Positions 1-9,351 are shown, counted from the first letter of the stretch. The stretch is DNA of 64,000 bases from Rhizobium sp. NFR07 (GCF_900111905.1 NZ_FOKM01000008.1:124001-188000), one strand, 5' to 3'. The notes: generated by a model from the sequence alone, not told the origin. Program-made: numbers and translations.

Positions 1-416
1 AGTTCCAGGGCGTCCATCACGTCGGCGTAACTTCCGTAACCGACCATTCGCTCCCGGCCCGGGGGAACCTCGAAGCCGAGCGCTCGGTTGCTCACGGCGG
101 CCTCCAGCGGGCCGGCGGCGAAGAACATCCAGCGATAATAATCGGCGCGATCGGCGGCCGCCGGGGCGAGACCTGCCTCCGGAAAGGCACTGGCCAGGTA
201 GGCGCAGATGGCGGCGCATTCCGTCACGATCCGCTTGCCATGCAGGACCGTCGGAACCTTGCCCATCGGGTTGAAGGCCTTGTAGCCATCCGACTTCATC
301 GTCGTGCCGAAATGCAGGATCTCGGTCCGGTAGGGCGCGCCCACCTCTTCCAGCATCCAGCGCGCGATGCGCCCGCGCGAGAGCGGGTTTGTATAGAACA
401 CCAGATCATCTGCCAT
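1..416 (-). CDS. Glutathione S-transferase family protein (partial, C-terminus outside window)
   Basis: The gene starts at 416 on the minus strand and runs off the left edge after about 138 codons. The start is fixed by a strong ribosome binding site, AGGAGGAAG, just upstream. The N-terminus reads MADDLVFYTNPLSRGRIARW, with the thioredoxin-fold segment FNPMGKVPTVLHGKRIVTE near residues 50-68. This matches the N-terminal glutathione-binding domain of GSTs, including the cis-proline in KVPTV and the E-C segment that follows. The all-alpha C-terminal domain begins around residue 88 and is incomplete. Soluble and cytoplasmic; GSTs conjugate or reduce electrophiles with glutathione. The substrate cannot be inferred. 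Confidence 0.85.
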   Translation of the reverse strand, partial: MADDLVFYTNPLSRGRIARWMLEEVGAPYRTEILHFGTTMKSDGYKAFNPMGKVPTVLHGKRIVTECAAICAYLASAFPEAGLAPAAADRADYYRWMFFAAGPLEAAVSNRALGFEVPPGRERMVGYGSYADVMDALE

Positions 417-507
417 ACATCTTCCTCCTGTGATCGCCTTTGTTTTGGAGCGCTGGGCGATACATTCAAGATGGACAGCAAGATGAGGCGTGAAACCGTC
501 GGCTCTA

Positions 508-957
508 CTACAGCGGCTTGCGGTACTGGATAAAGCCCGGGGCAACGGCGACGCGGTCATAGAGTCGGCGCGCCGCATCGTTCTTCTCCTGGGTCAGCCA
601 GTAGAGACGGCCGGCATTCTTGTCGCGCGCCAGAAGCGCGACCTTCTCGATCAGCGCCTCGCCCACGCCGCGGCCGCGCTGGCTCGAATCGACATAGAGA
701 TCCTGCAGGTAGCAGGTCGTGTCCGGCAGCCATGTCGAACGATGGAATAACGCGTGCACAATGCCCACCAGCTTGCCATCGTCGAAGGCCCCGAGCGCAT
801 GCATCGGTTCCGCATCGTCGTGGAAACGCGACCAGGTAATGTCATACTGCTCTTTCGGCAGTTCCGATTCATAGAAGCCGATATAGGCCTCGAACAGCGG
901 CTGCCACGCCTCGCGGTCGGACTGCGTCAGAGGACGAATTACAACACCAGCGGCCAT
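508..957 (-). CDS. GNAT family N-acetyltransferase
   Basis: A 149-residue protein starting MAAGVVIRPLTQSDREAW. The frame is open further upstream, but AAGGAGATGCC before the ATG at 957 selects this start. The acetyl-CoA-binding motif A is clear: YLQDLYVDSSQRGRGVGEAL, containing R-G-R-G-V-G, around residues 80-100. It is followed by the typical late segment NDAARRLYDRV and a C-terminal FIQYRKPL. The length is normal for a single-domain GNAT. The family transfers acetyl from acetyl-CoA to an amine; the acceptor is unknown. It follows a GST gene on the same strand after a gap of about 90 bases. Confidence 0.88.
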   Translation of the reverse strand: MAAGVVIRPLTQSDREAWQPLFEAYIGFYESELPKEQYDITWSRFHDDAEPMHALGAFDDGKLVGIVHALFHRSTWLPDTTCYLQDLYVDSSQRGRGVGEALIEKVALLARDKNAGRLYWLTQEKNDAARRLYDRVAVAPGFIQYRKPL

Positions 958-1074
958 TGAGGCATCTCCTTGAAACGTATAGGCGACAACATGCCAATAT
1001 ATTCCATCACCCTTCAATGCCGAAACCGCAGTTGAGGGAGAATGTTCACCGGCTGATGCTAGGAAGAGCCGGAA

Positions 1075-1680
1075 TTGTCGGCTCGCGGGGCTCCATTGCC
1101 GGAAGATATGATCGTCAGGGAATCCCGTGGTCTGCACCTTTTAATGGCGTTGCTTTGCACAGCCTTGCTCGTTGTGCTGCTGCCATCGAGCTTCAAGACA
1201 CTGTCGGACGGCCAGTTTTCCGGCGGAGATATCGTGTTGCCGGCATTCACGGCGCTGCTTGTGTGCGGTGTGCCGCTGGGGCTGAGGGTTGCCTGGCGAC
1301 GAGACGTGGTGCTTGTCGCATTCAAGCGGGGACTATTTTGCCCGCAGCTTCATCCGGAGGTCATTCCCTGGAGCTGCGTGGAAAGTGTAACCCTGAGCTA
1401 CATCGGCAAGGGTACGGGCATCCGCCTTGTCTTTACCGCCGAATTCGAGACGAAGCTGCGCATGAATCGGCTGATCCGCTTCTTTTTCATGATCGACAGT
1501 TTGATCGGGTTGAAGGGCAGATATGTCAACGGATTGCATGATCGCAGCGACAAGGCAGTCGTCCATGCCATCGACGACTGGATTCGCTATGAGACAAGGC
1601 AGGCGCCAAAGCCACGCTATCGGCCGGGGCCGGTCGACGCCGTGCTGCTTTTCCTCGGTGGACGCAACTGGATCGGATAG
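1075..1680 (+). CDS. Hypothetical membrane protein, PH-domain-like
   Basis: A 201-residue protein with two hydrophobic helices near residues 22-42 and 54-70, then a soluble C-terminal part beginning RRDVVLVAFKRGLFC. This layout, two membrane helices followed by a beta-rich segment (VIPWSCVESVTLSY), resembles small bacterial PH-like membrane proteins, but I do not recognise a named family. A TTG start at 1075 is chosen because AGGAAG lies 8 bases upstream. An in-frame ATG at 1108 is the alternative but its GGAAG is only 3 bases away. It is divergent from the GNAT gene and convergent with icd. Confidence 0.6.
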   Translation: MSARGAPLPEDMIVRESRGLHLLMALLCTALLVVLLPSSFKTLSDGQFSGGDIVLPAFTALLVCGVPLGLRVAWRRDVVLVAFKRGLFCPQLHPEVIPWSCVESVTLSYIGKGTGIRLVFTAEFETKLRMNRLIRFFFMIDSLIGLKGRYVNGLHDRSDKAVVHAIDDWIRYETRQAPKPRYRPGPVDAVLLFLGGRNWIG

Positions 1681-1690
1681 CACGGGAACG

Positions 1691-1717
1691 AAAAACGGCG
1701 GGATTTGCGTCCCGCCG
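1691..1717 (-). terminator. Rho-independent terminator of icd
   Basis: Read on the minus strand, a perfect 8-bp stem (1710-1717 with 1696-1703, CGGCGGGA/TCCCGCCG) with a 6-base loop is followed by five T at 1695-1691. It lies 25 bases past the icd stop codon and between convergent genes. Confidence 0.85.
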
Positions 1718-1742
1718 CTTCGGTAGTCCGGAGAAGGCAGGC

Positions 1743-2957
1743 TTAGGCAGCCATTGCCTTCTTGAGGTTTTCGTCGATCTTGTCGAGGAAGGCGGTGGTC
1801 GAGAGCCACGGCTGGTCCGGACCGATGAGGAGCGCAAGGTCCTTGGTCATGAAGCCGGCTTCGACCGTGTCGACGCAGACCGTTTCGAGGGTCGTTGCGA
1901 ACTTTGCCAGTTCCGCATTGTCGTCGAGCTTTGCACGATGTGCGAGACCGCGGGTCCATGCGAAGATCGAGGCGATCGAGTTGGTCGAGGTCTCCTGACC
2001 CTTCTGGTGCTGGCGATAGTGACGGGTCACCGTGCCGTGAGCCGCTTCGGCTTCCACCGTGCGACCATCCGGGGACAGAAGGACCGAGGTCATCAGGCCG
2101 AGCGAGCCGAAGCCCTGGGCAACGGTGTCGGACTGGACGTCGCCGTCATAGTTCTTGCAGGCCCAGACATATCCGCCGGACCACTTGAGGGCGGAAGCGA
2201 CCATGTCGTCGATCAGGCGGTGTTCGTAGATGATGCCGACTTCGTCGAATTTCGCCTTGAACTCGGTCTGGTAGACTTCCTCGAAGATGTCCTTGAAGCG
2301 GCCGTCATAGGCCTTGAGGATCGTGTTCTTGGTCGACAGGTAGACCGGCCACTTGCGCATCAGGCCGTACATCATCGAGGCGCGGGCGAATTCGCGGATC
2401 GATTCGTCGAGGTTGTACATCGCCATGGCAACGCCGGCGCCGGGGGCGTCGAATACGTCCTTCTCGATGACCTGGCCGTCTTCACCGACGAACTTGATCG
2501 ACAGCTTGCCCTTGCCCGGGAACTTGAAATCGGTGGCCTTGTACTGGTCGCCGAAGGCATGACGTCCGACGACGATCGGCTTGGTCCAGCCGGGAACCAG
2601 GCGCGGAACGTTCTTGCAGATGATCGGCTCGCGGAAGATGACGCCGCCCAGGATGTTGCGGATCGTGCCGTTCGGGCTCTTCCACATCTGCTTCAGGCCG
2701 AATTCCTCGACGCGTCCTTCGTCCGGCGTGATCGTCGCGCACTTGATGCCGACGCCGTGCTTCTTGATCGCATGTGCTGCGTCGACGGTGACCTGGTCGC
2801 TGGTGGCGTCACGGTTCTCGACGGAGAGGTCGTAATATTCGATGTCGAGATCGAGATAGGGAAGGATCAGCTTGTCCTTGATGAGCTGCCAGATGATGCG
2901 GGTCATCTCGTCGCCGTCGAGATCGACGACCGGGTTCGCTACCTTGATCTTCTGCAT
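1743..2957 (-). CDS. icd: NADP-dependent isocitrate dehydrogenase
   Basis: A 404-residue protein starting [20 protein letters not shown], the eukaryote-like (subfamily II) NADP-IDH also found in rhizobia. It converts isocitrate to 2-oxoglutarate in the TCA cycle with release of CO2 and formation of NADPH. The substrate loop [13 protein letters not shown] (S...R) lies near residues 93-105. The metal/substrate segment [25 protein letters not shown] and the NADP segment [15 protein letters not shown] are both intact. The frame is open for 13 more codons upstream, but AAGAGGAAG precedes the ATG at 2957. Single-gene unit with its own terminator. Confidence 0.97.
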   Translation of the reverse strand: MQKIKVANPVVDLDGDEMTRIIWQLIKDKLILPYLDLDIEYYDLSVENRDATSDQVTVDAAHAIKKHGVGIKCATITPDEGRVEEFGLKQMWKSPNGTIRNILGGVIFREPIICKNVPRLVPGWTKPIVVGRHAFGDQYKATDFKFPGKGKLSIKFVGEDGQVIEKDVFDAPGAGVAMAMYNLDESIREFARASMMYGLMRKWPVYLSTKNTILKAYDGRFKDIFEEVYQTEFKAKFDEVGIIYEHRLIDDMVASALKWSGGYVWACKNYDGDVQSDTVAQGFGSLGLMTSVLLSPDGRTVEAEAAHGTVTRHYRQHQKGQETSTNSIASIFAWTRGLAHRAKLDDNAELAKFATTLETVCVDTVEAGFMTKDLALLIGPDQPWLSTTAFLDKIDENLKKAMAA

Positions 2958-3017
2958 GGACTTCCTCTTGTCGTAAGCGGGCCACATCCGGCCCAAAAAT
3001 GATCAATACGGGGTGCG

Positions 3018-3045
3018 CTATAGCATCGCAGGACGGTGGTGCAAA
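3018..3045 (-). promoter_or_regulatory. Candidate icd promoter
   Basis: On the minus strand TTTGCA (3045-3040) is followed after 16 bases by CTATAG (3023-3018), a good rhizobial -10. It lies about 60 bases upstream of the icd start. The -35 is a weak match, so this is tentative. Confidence 0.35.
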
Positions 3046-3214
3046 GGCATGACGCCGGGATTCCCGCCCAATTGAACGAGATTTCCGGATGCGCCGGAAG
3101 ACGACTGCGGGTACAATCAGATTGGCCATTGCCAAATGACGGCGGGGGGGTAATGTCCGGCCGACATTGCCCTGAAAATCGGCCACCGGATTGGCCAGGA
3201 ATTGGATTGCCATC

Positions 3215-3745
3215 ATGCGCTCGTTGCTGCTCGCGCTCACCCTATCGCTCCTCTCTACGGTCTCCCTGGCGGCCGAAGCCGCCGATCCGGTCAAGGAGGT
3301 GATGAAGATCACCGAGGACAACTGGAAGAGCAACGACAGCGACTGGAAGTTCATATTCGACGCCGATCCGCTTGCCCGCCTTTTCAGCAAGCGGTTCCAG
3401 GCTGCCTATGCGGAGGCTTCCAAGCATCCCGCCTACGAAACGGAGAACAATGGTCCCGGTGACCCCTTCGGTTATGACGTCGTGACCGCCTCGCAGGACG
3501 GCTGCCCGCTGCAGGACGTCACGATCGTCCCTTCGGCACCGGCCGACGGCAAGACCGGCGTGAAGGTCACATTCAAGCAATGGACCTGTGTCGATGACAC
3601 CGAGCTCAAGGATAGTCTCTCGGAGGTGCAGTTCGACGTGATCGACGAGGATGGCAAGCCGGTGATCGACGACATCCACCGCGTCGCCGATGGCGAAAGC
3701 GATTCTCTCATCGAGGAAATGCAGTCGATCGCGAAGGGCGAATAA
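3215..3745 (+). CDS. Hypothetical exported protein
   Basis: A 176-residue protein with a clear Sec signal peptide, MRSLLLALTLSLLSTVSLAA, cleaved around AEA-AD. The mature part is acidic and carries two cysteines (DGCPLQDV and QWTCVDD) that could form a periplasmic disulfide. Conserved-looking tail: FDVIDEDGKPVIDDI. It resembles short exported DUF3828-like proteins, but I cannot place it firmly. The ATG at 3215 is preferred over the TTG at 3191 because the signal peptide then starts correctly; the RBS (AGGAA) is 13 bases away. It precedes a FUSC-type efflux gene by 71 bases. Confidence 0.7.
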   Translation: MRSLLLALTLSLLSTVSLAAEAADPVKEVMKITEDNWKSNDSDWKFIFDADPLARLFSKRFQAAYAEASKHPAYETENNGPGDPFGYDVVTASQDGCPLQDVTIVPSAPADGKTGVKVTFKQWTCVDDTELKDSLSEVQFDVIDEDGKPVIDDIHRVADGESDSLIEEMQSIAKGE

Positions 3746-3816
3746 CGCCGACTTGATGACACTGGCCGGGCGTCCCAATATGCCAACCATATCGTCATCT
3801 TGCGAGGCAGACGCGT

Positions 3817-5862
3817 TTGTTTCGATCTGAGTCACGGCAAGCTGCCATGGGGCGGTTTTCCCCGCTCCTGAACCGCCTCCTGGCATCCGATCCGGCGCTG
3901 TCGCGCGTGAAGATGGGCGCGAGGGTGACGCTCGCCATCCTCGTTTCGATCCTCGCCCTGATCGGCGTTCACCTGGCTTTCGTTCCCCTGCCGCCGATTT
4001 CCTATGCGCTGGCGATCGTGCTTTCGATCGAGGGAGGTGTGGCCGTCCGCGACCGGACGGCGGCCGATCAGCTCAGGACCCGGCTGATGGGCTGTGTCGC
4101 CAGTCTCTTCTGCATCACGCTTGCCGCGCTTCTGGAAGACTATCGCCTAGTGGCCGACCTGGTGTTTCTCTGCGTGATCCTCTTTGCCAGTCTGGCCCGT
4201 GTCTACGGCCCGCGCGGCTTTGCGGTCGGCATGTTTGCGTTCATTTCCTATTTCATCGGCGCCTATCTCAAGCCGTCGTTCGCCGAGCTTCCGCTTGCAG
4301 CGCTTGGCCCGCTTTTCGCCGTGGCATTCGGGCACCTGATTAGAACCTATCTCCTGCCGGACGATTGGCGGCGCGACCTTGGCGAAGCGCTGAAGGTGAT
4401 CCAGCACAGGGTCTCGGATATCCTGGAGCGCCTTTCGGAGCTTTCCGTTGCCGGAACCATGACGGAGAAGGACCGCCTGGACCTGCGCAGCCGCGAAGAG
4501 CGCCTGAAAGACGTCGTGCTGATGGCCGACGGGCTTCTGCCCCGCCGATCGGAAGGTGCTGACGCGTCCGAGGATGGACCGCTGACAGCGCTTTCGGTCG
4601 CGCTTTTCGACATCCACCTCGCGGCCGAAAGCGTCATTGTGACCGCCTCCGAAGCGCTTGCGCCCCGCAGCCTCGTCAAAGCGGTGATGCGAGGCGACGC
4701 CGCTCTGGCGAACGACGTTGCGGAGGTATACGCGAGTCAGGCGCGAAGTCCGCAGGAGGCCGAAAGCGTCAAGGCTCTGCTCTGGTTGCAGCGCGCATCC
4801 TCGACCCTAACAAGGACGGTCGACGACGGCGCATTGCGGCAACTGATGAACACGGATGGCGCCAGTGCCGCGAAGGGGCAGGAGAAGCCGGATTTTTCCT
4901 GGCGCAATCCACTTGTTCGGGCCGCGGTGCAGATCACGATCGCTTCCGGCATTGCTATGGTATTTGGCTTGGCGCTGTCGCGGGAACGCTGGTTCTGGGC
5001 GGTTCTCACGGCCTTTCTTGTCTTCAACAACACCAGATCTCGCGGCGATGCCGCGATCCGTGCGGTTCAGCGGTCCGTCGGAACGCTGCTCGGCATCGTC
5101 ATCGGGCTTGCTGCCGCGACACTTCTTGCAGGCAACACTGCGGCAACCGTCTTGCTTGCCTCGGCCGGCGTGTTCCTCGCCTTCTATTATCTCCAGGTGT
5201 CCTACGCGGTGATGAGCTTCTTCGTCACCATCGTGCTTTGCCTCGTCTACGGCCTGATCGGCCAGTTGACGCTGGAAGTGCTGCTGCTGCGCGTCGAGGA
5301 GACGATGATCGGCGCCCTTGCAGGCATATTCGTCGCCTTCGTCATCTTTCCGGCTTCGACCCGATCGACGGTCGAGCTCGCATTGGCTCGCTGGTACGAC
5401 AACCTGGGACAGTTGCTCGACGCGGTAAGGGAAGGTGAGGGACGTTACAGGCTTATCGAACTCGCAAACCGGCTGGATGCGGCCTATCGTGATCTGACGG
5501 TGGCTGCCCGCCCGCTCGGCAGCGCATGGTCGCTGGTCACCCGGCCGGGGCCGATCCGCCAGACATTGGCGGTGTTTCTGGCCACGTCCTACTGGGCTCG
5601 CATCCTCGCGAGGGATTTCGCCGATGCCGCAAAGCCCGCCGATGCCGAACTTCTGAGGGCAATCGACGAGGCGAGGACGGCCCTAGACAAGGCGGCGGCG
5701 CGGGGCGCCGACTGTTTCTCGTCCAAGAGGCCGAGGCACGCGGCGACCGCCGCCGCGATGCTTCCGGCCTCCCAGGAAAGTGCGGCACTCGGCGCGGATA
5801 TGGTCGCCAATCTGCTCAATCGCCTGTATCCGGCCGCTGCCGATGGGCCGAAGTACCAATAA
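3817..5862 (+). CDS. FUSC family inner-membrane efflux protein
   Basis: About 681 residues with the duplicated architecture of FUSC/AaeB proteins. A first block of five or six membrane helices lies near residues 30-180. A soluble, helical linker of about 170 residues follows, and a second membrane block (RAAVQITIASGIAMVFGLAL onward) lies near residues 365-510, ending in a cytoplasmic helical tail. The family exports aromatic carboxylic acids or similar compounds; the substrate here is unknown. The TTG at 3817 has GAGG 9 bases upstream; an ATG at 3847 lacks a good RBS, so the start is uncertain by ten residues. No membrane-fusion partner is adjacent, unlike aaeA-aaeB. Confidence 0.85.
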   Translation: MFRSESRQAAMGRFSPLLNRLLASDPALSRVKMGARVTLAILVSILALIGVHLAFVPLPPISYALAIVLSIEGGVAVRDRTAADQLRTRLMGCVASLFCITLAALLEDYRLVADLVFLCVILFASLARVYGPRGFAVGMFAFISYFIGAYLKPSFAELPLAALGPLFAVAFGHLIRTYLLPDDWRRDLGEALKVIQHRVSDILERLSELSVAGTMTEKDRLDLRSREERLKDVVLMADGLLPRRSEGADASEDGPLTALSVALFDIHLAAESVIVTASEALAPRSLVKAVMRGDAALANDVAEVYASQARSPQEAESVKALLWLQRASSTLTRTVDDGALRQLMNTDGASAAKGQEKPDFSWRNPLVRAAVQITIASGIAMVFGLALSRERWFWAVLTAFLVFNNTRSRGDAAIRAVQRSVGTLLGIVIGLAAATLLAGNTAATVLLASAGVFLAFYYLQVSYAVMSFFVTIVLCLVYGLIGQLTLEVLLLRVEETMIGALAGIFVAFVIFPASTRSTVELALARWYDNLGQLLDAVREGEGRYRLIELANRLDAAYRDLTVAARPLGSAWSLVTRPGPIRQTLAVFLATSYWARILARDFADAAKPADAELLRAIDEARTALDKAAARGADCFSSKRPRHAATAAAMLPASQESAALGADMVANLLNRLYPAAADGPKYQ

Positions 5863-5924
5863 CCGGCTTGCCGTCGCCGCCTATGGGGGCTATTTGCCCG
5901 GCAAAAGAACAAGCGGAAGCGAAT

Positions 5925-6764
5925 ATGTCAGGAACAAACAGCGAGCTAGAACTGATCGCCGAAGGACCGGCCATCATTCTGGTCGAGCCGCAACTCGGAG
6001 AAAATATCGGGATGGTGGCGCGCGCCATGGCCAATTTCGGCCTGGCGGAGCTTCGCCTCGTCAACCCGCGCGATGGTTGGCCAAGCGAGAAGGCGCGCTC
6101 CGCCGCCTCCAAGGCCGATCACGTCATCGACAGCACCAAGGTCTACGAGACGCTCGAAGACGCGATCCGCGACCTGAATTTCGTCTATGCCACGACGGCC
6201 CGCGAACGCTACGGCTTCAAGCCGGTCCGCTCGCCGACTTTCGCGGCTTCCACTCTGCGCGAAAAGTTCAGGGCGGGCGAAAGGACCGGCATCCTCTTCG
6301 GTCGCGAGCGCTGGGGTCTGAACAATGAGGAAGTGGCGCTTGCCGACGAGATCGTTACTTTCCCGGTCAATCCTGCCTTCGCCTCTCTGAATATCGCTCA
6401 GGCCGTCCTTCTCATGTCCTATGACTGGATGAAATCCGGCATGGAGGATCTCGACGAGACGCGCTTCCAGCCGATCGAGCAGCGCCCGTCGACGAAGGAG
6501 CAGGTCCTGGGAATGTTCGAGCATGTCGAGGAAGCGCTCGATGCCAGAGGTTATTTTCACCCGCCGGAAAAAAAGCCCAAAATGATCGACAACCTTCGCG
6601 CGGTATTGTCGCGGCGGGCTTTTTCCGAACAGGAAATCAGCGTTTTCCGCGGCGTGATCCGCTCGCTCGATCGCTTTCCGCGTCAATGGCCGGAAAAAAT
6701 TGTTCCGAGACAGCAGAAGGCAAGTGACGCAGGGGAGCGCGAGGGGAATGACATCGACGAATGA
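5925..6764 (+). CDS. trmJ: TrmJ-type tRNA 2'-O-methyltransferase (SpoU/TrmH superfamily)
   Basis: A 279-residue protein beginning [20 protein letters not shown]. The three SPOUT motifs are visible: motif 1 [15 protein letters not shown] (residues about 20-34), motif 2 [14 protein letters not shown] (about 125-138), and motif 3 [20 protein letters not shown] (about 150-169). A C-terminal helical extension is typical of TrmJ, which methylates the ribose at tRNA position 32 using S-adenosylmethionine. GGAAG precedes the ATG at 5925. The 3' end overlaps the murI start by 17 bases, so the two are probably co-transcribed. Confidence 0.9.
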   Translation: MSGTNSELELIAEGPAIILVEPQLGENIGMVARAMANFGLAELRLVNPRDGWPSEKARSAASKADHVIDSTKVYETLEDAIRDLNFVYATTARERYGFKPVRSPTFAASTLREKFRAGERTGILFGRERWGLNNEEVALADEIVTFPVNPAFASLNIAQAVLLMSYDWMKSGMEDLDETRFQPIEQRPSTKEQVLGMFEHVEEALDARGYFHPPEKKPKMIDNLRAVLSRRAFSEQEISVFRGVIRSLDRFPRQWPEKIVPRQQKASDAGEREGNDIDE

Positions 6765-7548
6765 GCTGAAGCCGGTCCTGATGTTCGATTCGGGCATTGG
6801 CGGGCTGACGGTTTTGCGCGAGGCACGCGTTCTGATGCCGGAGCGCGGTTTCATCTATGTCGCCGATGACAAGGCGTTTCCCTATGGCAGTTGGGAGGAG
6901 GGCGCCCTGCAGGAGCGCATCCTGAGTCTCTTCAAAGAGCTTCTGGACGAACACCGGCCTGAAGTCTGCGTCATTGCCTGCAACACCGCCTTCACCCTGG
7001 CCGGTGCAGCCTTGCGGGAGGAGTTTCCGGAGATGACCTTCGTCGGCACGGTGCCGGCGATCAAGCCGGCCGCGGAACGCACGCGGTCCGGTCTCGTCTC
7101 CGTGTTGGCGACGCCGGGCACTGTCAAGCGCGCCTATACCCGCGATCTCATCCAGTCCTTTGCCAGCCAGTGTCATGTCCGGCTCGTCGGCTCCGAAAAC
7201 CTCGCACGCATGGCGGAAAGTTATATCCGCGGCGAAGCCATATCCGATGAGGCTGTGCTGGCGGAGATCGCGCCGTGCTTCGTGGAAAAGGATGGTGAGA
7301 AGACAGACATCGTCGTTCTTGCCTGCACGCACTATCCGTTCATGGCCAATGTGTTCCGACGCCTGTCTCCCTGGCCGGTTGATTGGCTTGATCCGGCAGA
7401 GGCGATCGCCCGGCAGGCGCGACGCAAGGTGCCGGTCGTCGATGGCGCGGAACATCCGGACGAATACGACTTCGCCATTTTCACATCCGGTAACCCGGAT
7501 TTCGCCACCCGCCGACTGATGCAGGGATTCGGTTTGCGCACCGCCTGA
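6748..7548 (+). CDS. murI: Glutamate racemase
   Basis: A 266-residue cytoplasmic enzyme that makes D-glutamate for peptidoglycan. The N-terminal [10 protein letters not shown] carries the catalytic Asp14-Ser15. The two catalytic cysteines are present in ACNTA (Cys78) and LACTHYPF (Cys193). The ATG at 6748 has GAGGGG directly upstream and lies inside the 3' end of trmJ, indicating translational coupling. The C-terminus is slightly long compared with the Escherichia enzyme core but has no extra domain. Confidence 0.95.
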   Translation: MTSTNELKPVLMFDSGIGGLTVLREARVLMPERGFIYVADDKAFPYGSWEEGALQERILSLFKELLDEHRPEVCVIACNTAFTLAGAALREEFPEMTFVGTVPAIKPAAERTRSGLVSVLATPGTVKRAYTRDLIQSFASQCHVRLVGSENLARMAESYIRGEAISDEAVLAEIAPCFVEKDGEKTDIVVLACTHYPFMANVFRRLSPWPVDWLDPAEAIARQARRKVPVVDGAEHPDEYDFAIFTSGNPDFATRRLMQGFGLRTA

Positions 7549-7688
7549 ATCCTTAGCCGCGTCAACGATTGTTGCCATTGTGCAACGATCTTGCCCTTGA
7601 ATGCAATTTTCGATTGTGAGCGCTTGCGCGTTTCAAAAGACCGTGCCATGTTCCCATCATCCGCAACTCACACGAAGGGAGCGCATTC
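7549..7688. repeat. Intergenic segment with a short direct repeat
   Basis: Downstream of murI the heptamer CAACGAT occurs at 7563 and again at 7583, each followed closely by TTGCC, so the unit repeats at 19-20 bases (two DNA turns). This could be a paired regulator site for the downstream small ORF and GNAT genes. No terminator with a T tract is evident after murI. Confidence 0.4.
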
Positions 7689-7790
7689 ATGACCGTATTT
7701 TATGCCTATACGCGCCTCCTTGGCGGATCCACCCGAGCCACCTGCGGCTATCGTCCGCGACCTGTGATCGGGATGGCATTCTGGGGCTGA
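7689..7790 (+). CDS. Putative 33-residue small protein or leader peptide
   Basis: ATG at 7689 is preceded by AAGGGAGCG, a strong ribosome binding site, and the frame stays open for 33 codons (starts MTVFYAYTRLLGG, ends VIGMAFWG). It is basic and aromatic-rich. It has no recognised homology. The good RBS is the main evidence; it could be a real small protein, a leader peptide for the genes at 7945-8648, or chance. It is too short for domain calls. Confidence 0.35.
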   Translation: MTVFYAYTRLLGGSTRATCGYRPRPVIGMAFWG

Positions 7791-7857
7791 TTGCCCTCGG
7801 AATCCGCCTTCTGGCATCTTTCTCTGTCTCAACCTGACGTGCCCGATCTGACCGCGT

Positions 7858-7873
7858 AACGGCGTTTGCCGTT
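7858..7873 (+). other. Hairpin between small ORF and DUF1127-like gene
   Basis: AACGGC-GTTT-GCCGTT forms a perfect 6-bp stem with a 4-base loop, followed by CGCATTTTCG. It sits in the untranslated region between the 33-residue ORF and the gene at 7945, where an attenuator would be placed. The T tract is short, so termination activity is doubtful. Confidence 0.4.
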
Positions 7874-7944
7874 CGCATTTTCGCGCGCGTCGCTTCCAAC
7901 CTCGAAAGGACCTGGCCGCTCGCGCGTGCCGGGGCGGAAAAGCT

Positions 7945-8196
7945 ATGCGTGAAATGCACGTAATGGTTGCTGACGTCCTGTCGGCAGAAATGGACGCACT
8001 CTACAGGCGGCACGGACCGTGGAGCCTGATGCGGGCACTCGTTGTCACTGTTGCCCGTCGATCCGTCGGCCGGGCAGTCAATCGCTCGGTCGATCTCGAC
8101 AATCATATGCGCAGGGATATCGGTCTGCCGCCGATCTCTCCGGAGGTCGATCGTGTTCTCGAAGCCCGCTTCGAGCATTGGAGGCATTACCTGTGA
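7945..8196 (+). CDS. DUF1127-like small protein
   Basis: An 83-residue basic protein. The central HGPWSLMRALVVTVARR followed by LDNHMRRDIGLPP resembles the DUF1127 signature (arginine-rich helix, then L-D-D-x-x-L-x-D-I-G-L). The C-terminal part EVDRVLEARFEHWRHYL is helical. DUF1127 proteins are short regulators, some RNA-binding or linked to phosphate and carbon metabolism in Agrobacterium. GGAAAAG precedes the ATG at 7945; ATGs at 7957 and 7963 are alternatives. The stop codon overlaps the GTG start of the next gene. Confidence 0.6.
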   Translation: MREMHVMVADVLSAEMDALYRRHGPWSLMRALVVTVARRSVGRAVNRSVDLDNHMRRDIGLPPISPEVDRVLEARFEHWRHYL

Positions 8197-8648
8197 GTGC
8201 CGATGTCGGCTATCGCCGGCTCGCAAGAAACGACATGGCAGCCGCCGCGAACGTGTTTCGAAGCGCGTTCGATGCGCGGCTGCCATGGCTTGCCGGGCTC
8301 CACACGCCGGCTGAGGACCGGGGATTCTGGCAGGACCATCTGCATGCGACCTGCGAGATCTGGGGCGCCGAACGGGCGGGTGAACTGCTCGGCGTCATCG
8401 CGTTCCGCAAGGACTGGATCGAACAGCTCTATGTCCTGCCGGCCGCCCAGGGGCGAGGGATAGGCACCCGATTGCTGGATGTCGCCAAGACGGTGAACGG
8501 TGAACTGTTTCTCTGGACGTTCCAGAAGAACGCCGGCGCTCGGCACTTCTACCATTCGAACGGCTTTGCCGTCGTCACCGAAACGGATGGTTCCGGCAAC
8601 GAGGAAAAGGAGCCGGACGTCCTATTATCATGGCGCCGCGCTGACTGA
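8193..8648 (+). CDS. GNAT family N-acetyltransferase
   Basis: A 151-residue acetyltransferase. The GTG at 8193 overlaps the previous stop by three bases (GTGA) and has TGGAGG upstream, so the pair is translationally coupled. The acetyl-CoA loop is LYVLPAAQGRGIGTRLLDVA, with Q-G-R-G-I-G near residue 90. The late motif NAGARHFYHSNGF is typical of the family. The substrate is unknown. The coupling to a DUF1127-like protein suggests a joint function or simply shared expression. Confidence 0.88.
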   Translation: MSADVGYRRLARNDMAAAANVFRSAFDARLPWLAGLHTPAEDRGFWQDHLHATCEIWGAERAGELLGVIAFRKDWIEQLYVLPAAQGRGIGTRLLDVAKTVNGELFLWTFQKNAGARHFYHSNGFAVVTETDGSGNEEKEPDVLLSWRRAD

Positions 8649-8712
8649 ATCTCGTCGCTTGCCAAGTCTGAATTTCCGTGGCTTGGTCGATATATCATGA
8701 GGAGGAAATCAC

Positions 8713-9351
8713 ATGTCCGTTGAACACTGGCTCGCCTTCGTGGCGGCATCGGCGATCCTGCTGGCGATCCCCGGGCCGACCATCCTTCTCGTCATTTCCT
8801 ACGCGCTGAGCCACGGCCGCAAGGTGGCGAGCGCGACCGTCGCCGGCGTGGCGCTCGGCGATTTTACCGCCATGACCGCTTCCATGCTCGGTCTGGGCGC
8901 GCTGCTGGCTACTTCGGCGATGCTGTTCACTGTGCTGAAATGGGTAGGGGCTGGTTATCTGATCTATCTCGGCATTAAGCTCTGGCGCGCGCCGGTTTCC
9001 GAGCAGGCCGCCGCGGCCGATGACTCGGATGTGCCGGCCGTCCGGCCTTTCCGCGTCTTCCTCCATACCTATGCAGTCACCGCGCTGAATCCGAAGAGCA
9101 TCGTCTTCTTCGTTGCCTTCCTGCCGCAGTTTCTCGACCTGACGAAGCCGCTCTTCTTCCAGATGGCCGTGTTCGAAGTGACCTTCCTGGTTCTGGCGAC
9201 GATCAATGCGGCGCTTTACGGCTTGCTGGCATCGATGGCGCGCAACACGATCCGCAAGCCGAAGGTCCAGCGCATCGTCAACCGCACCGGCGGTTCGCTG
9301 ATGATCGGGGCAGGGCTCCTGTCGCTCGGTTTCAAGCGAGCTGCGGCTTAA
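8713..9351 (+). CDS. LysE/RhtB family amino acid exporter
   Basis: A 212-residue, six-helix inner-membrane protein. The N-terminus holds the family signature AIPGPTILLVISYALSHGRK, and the mid-region NPKSIVFFVAFLPQFLD is also diagnostic. Known members export amino acids such as lysine, homoserine lactone or threonine; the substrate here is undetermined. GAGGAGGAAA just upstream gives an unambiguous start at 8713. Confidence 0.93.
   Translation: MSVEHWLAFVAASAILLAIPGPTILLVISYALSHGRKVASATVAGVALGDFTAMTASMLGLGALLATSAMLFTVLKWVGAGYLIYLGIKLWRAPVSEQAAAADDSDVPAVRPFRVFLHTYAVTALNPKSIVFFVAFLPQFLDLTKPLFFQMAVFEVTFLVLATINAALYGLLASMARNTIRKPKVQRIVNRTGGSLMIGAGLLSLGFKRAAA

Noticed and set aside
1938..3002. 354-codon open frame on the plus strand across icd
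   Set aside because: It lies entirely opposite a certain icd gene, has no good RBS, and its composition (D/V/G/L-rich) is what the antisense of a high-GC gene gives.
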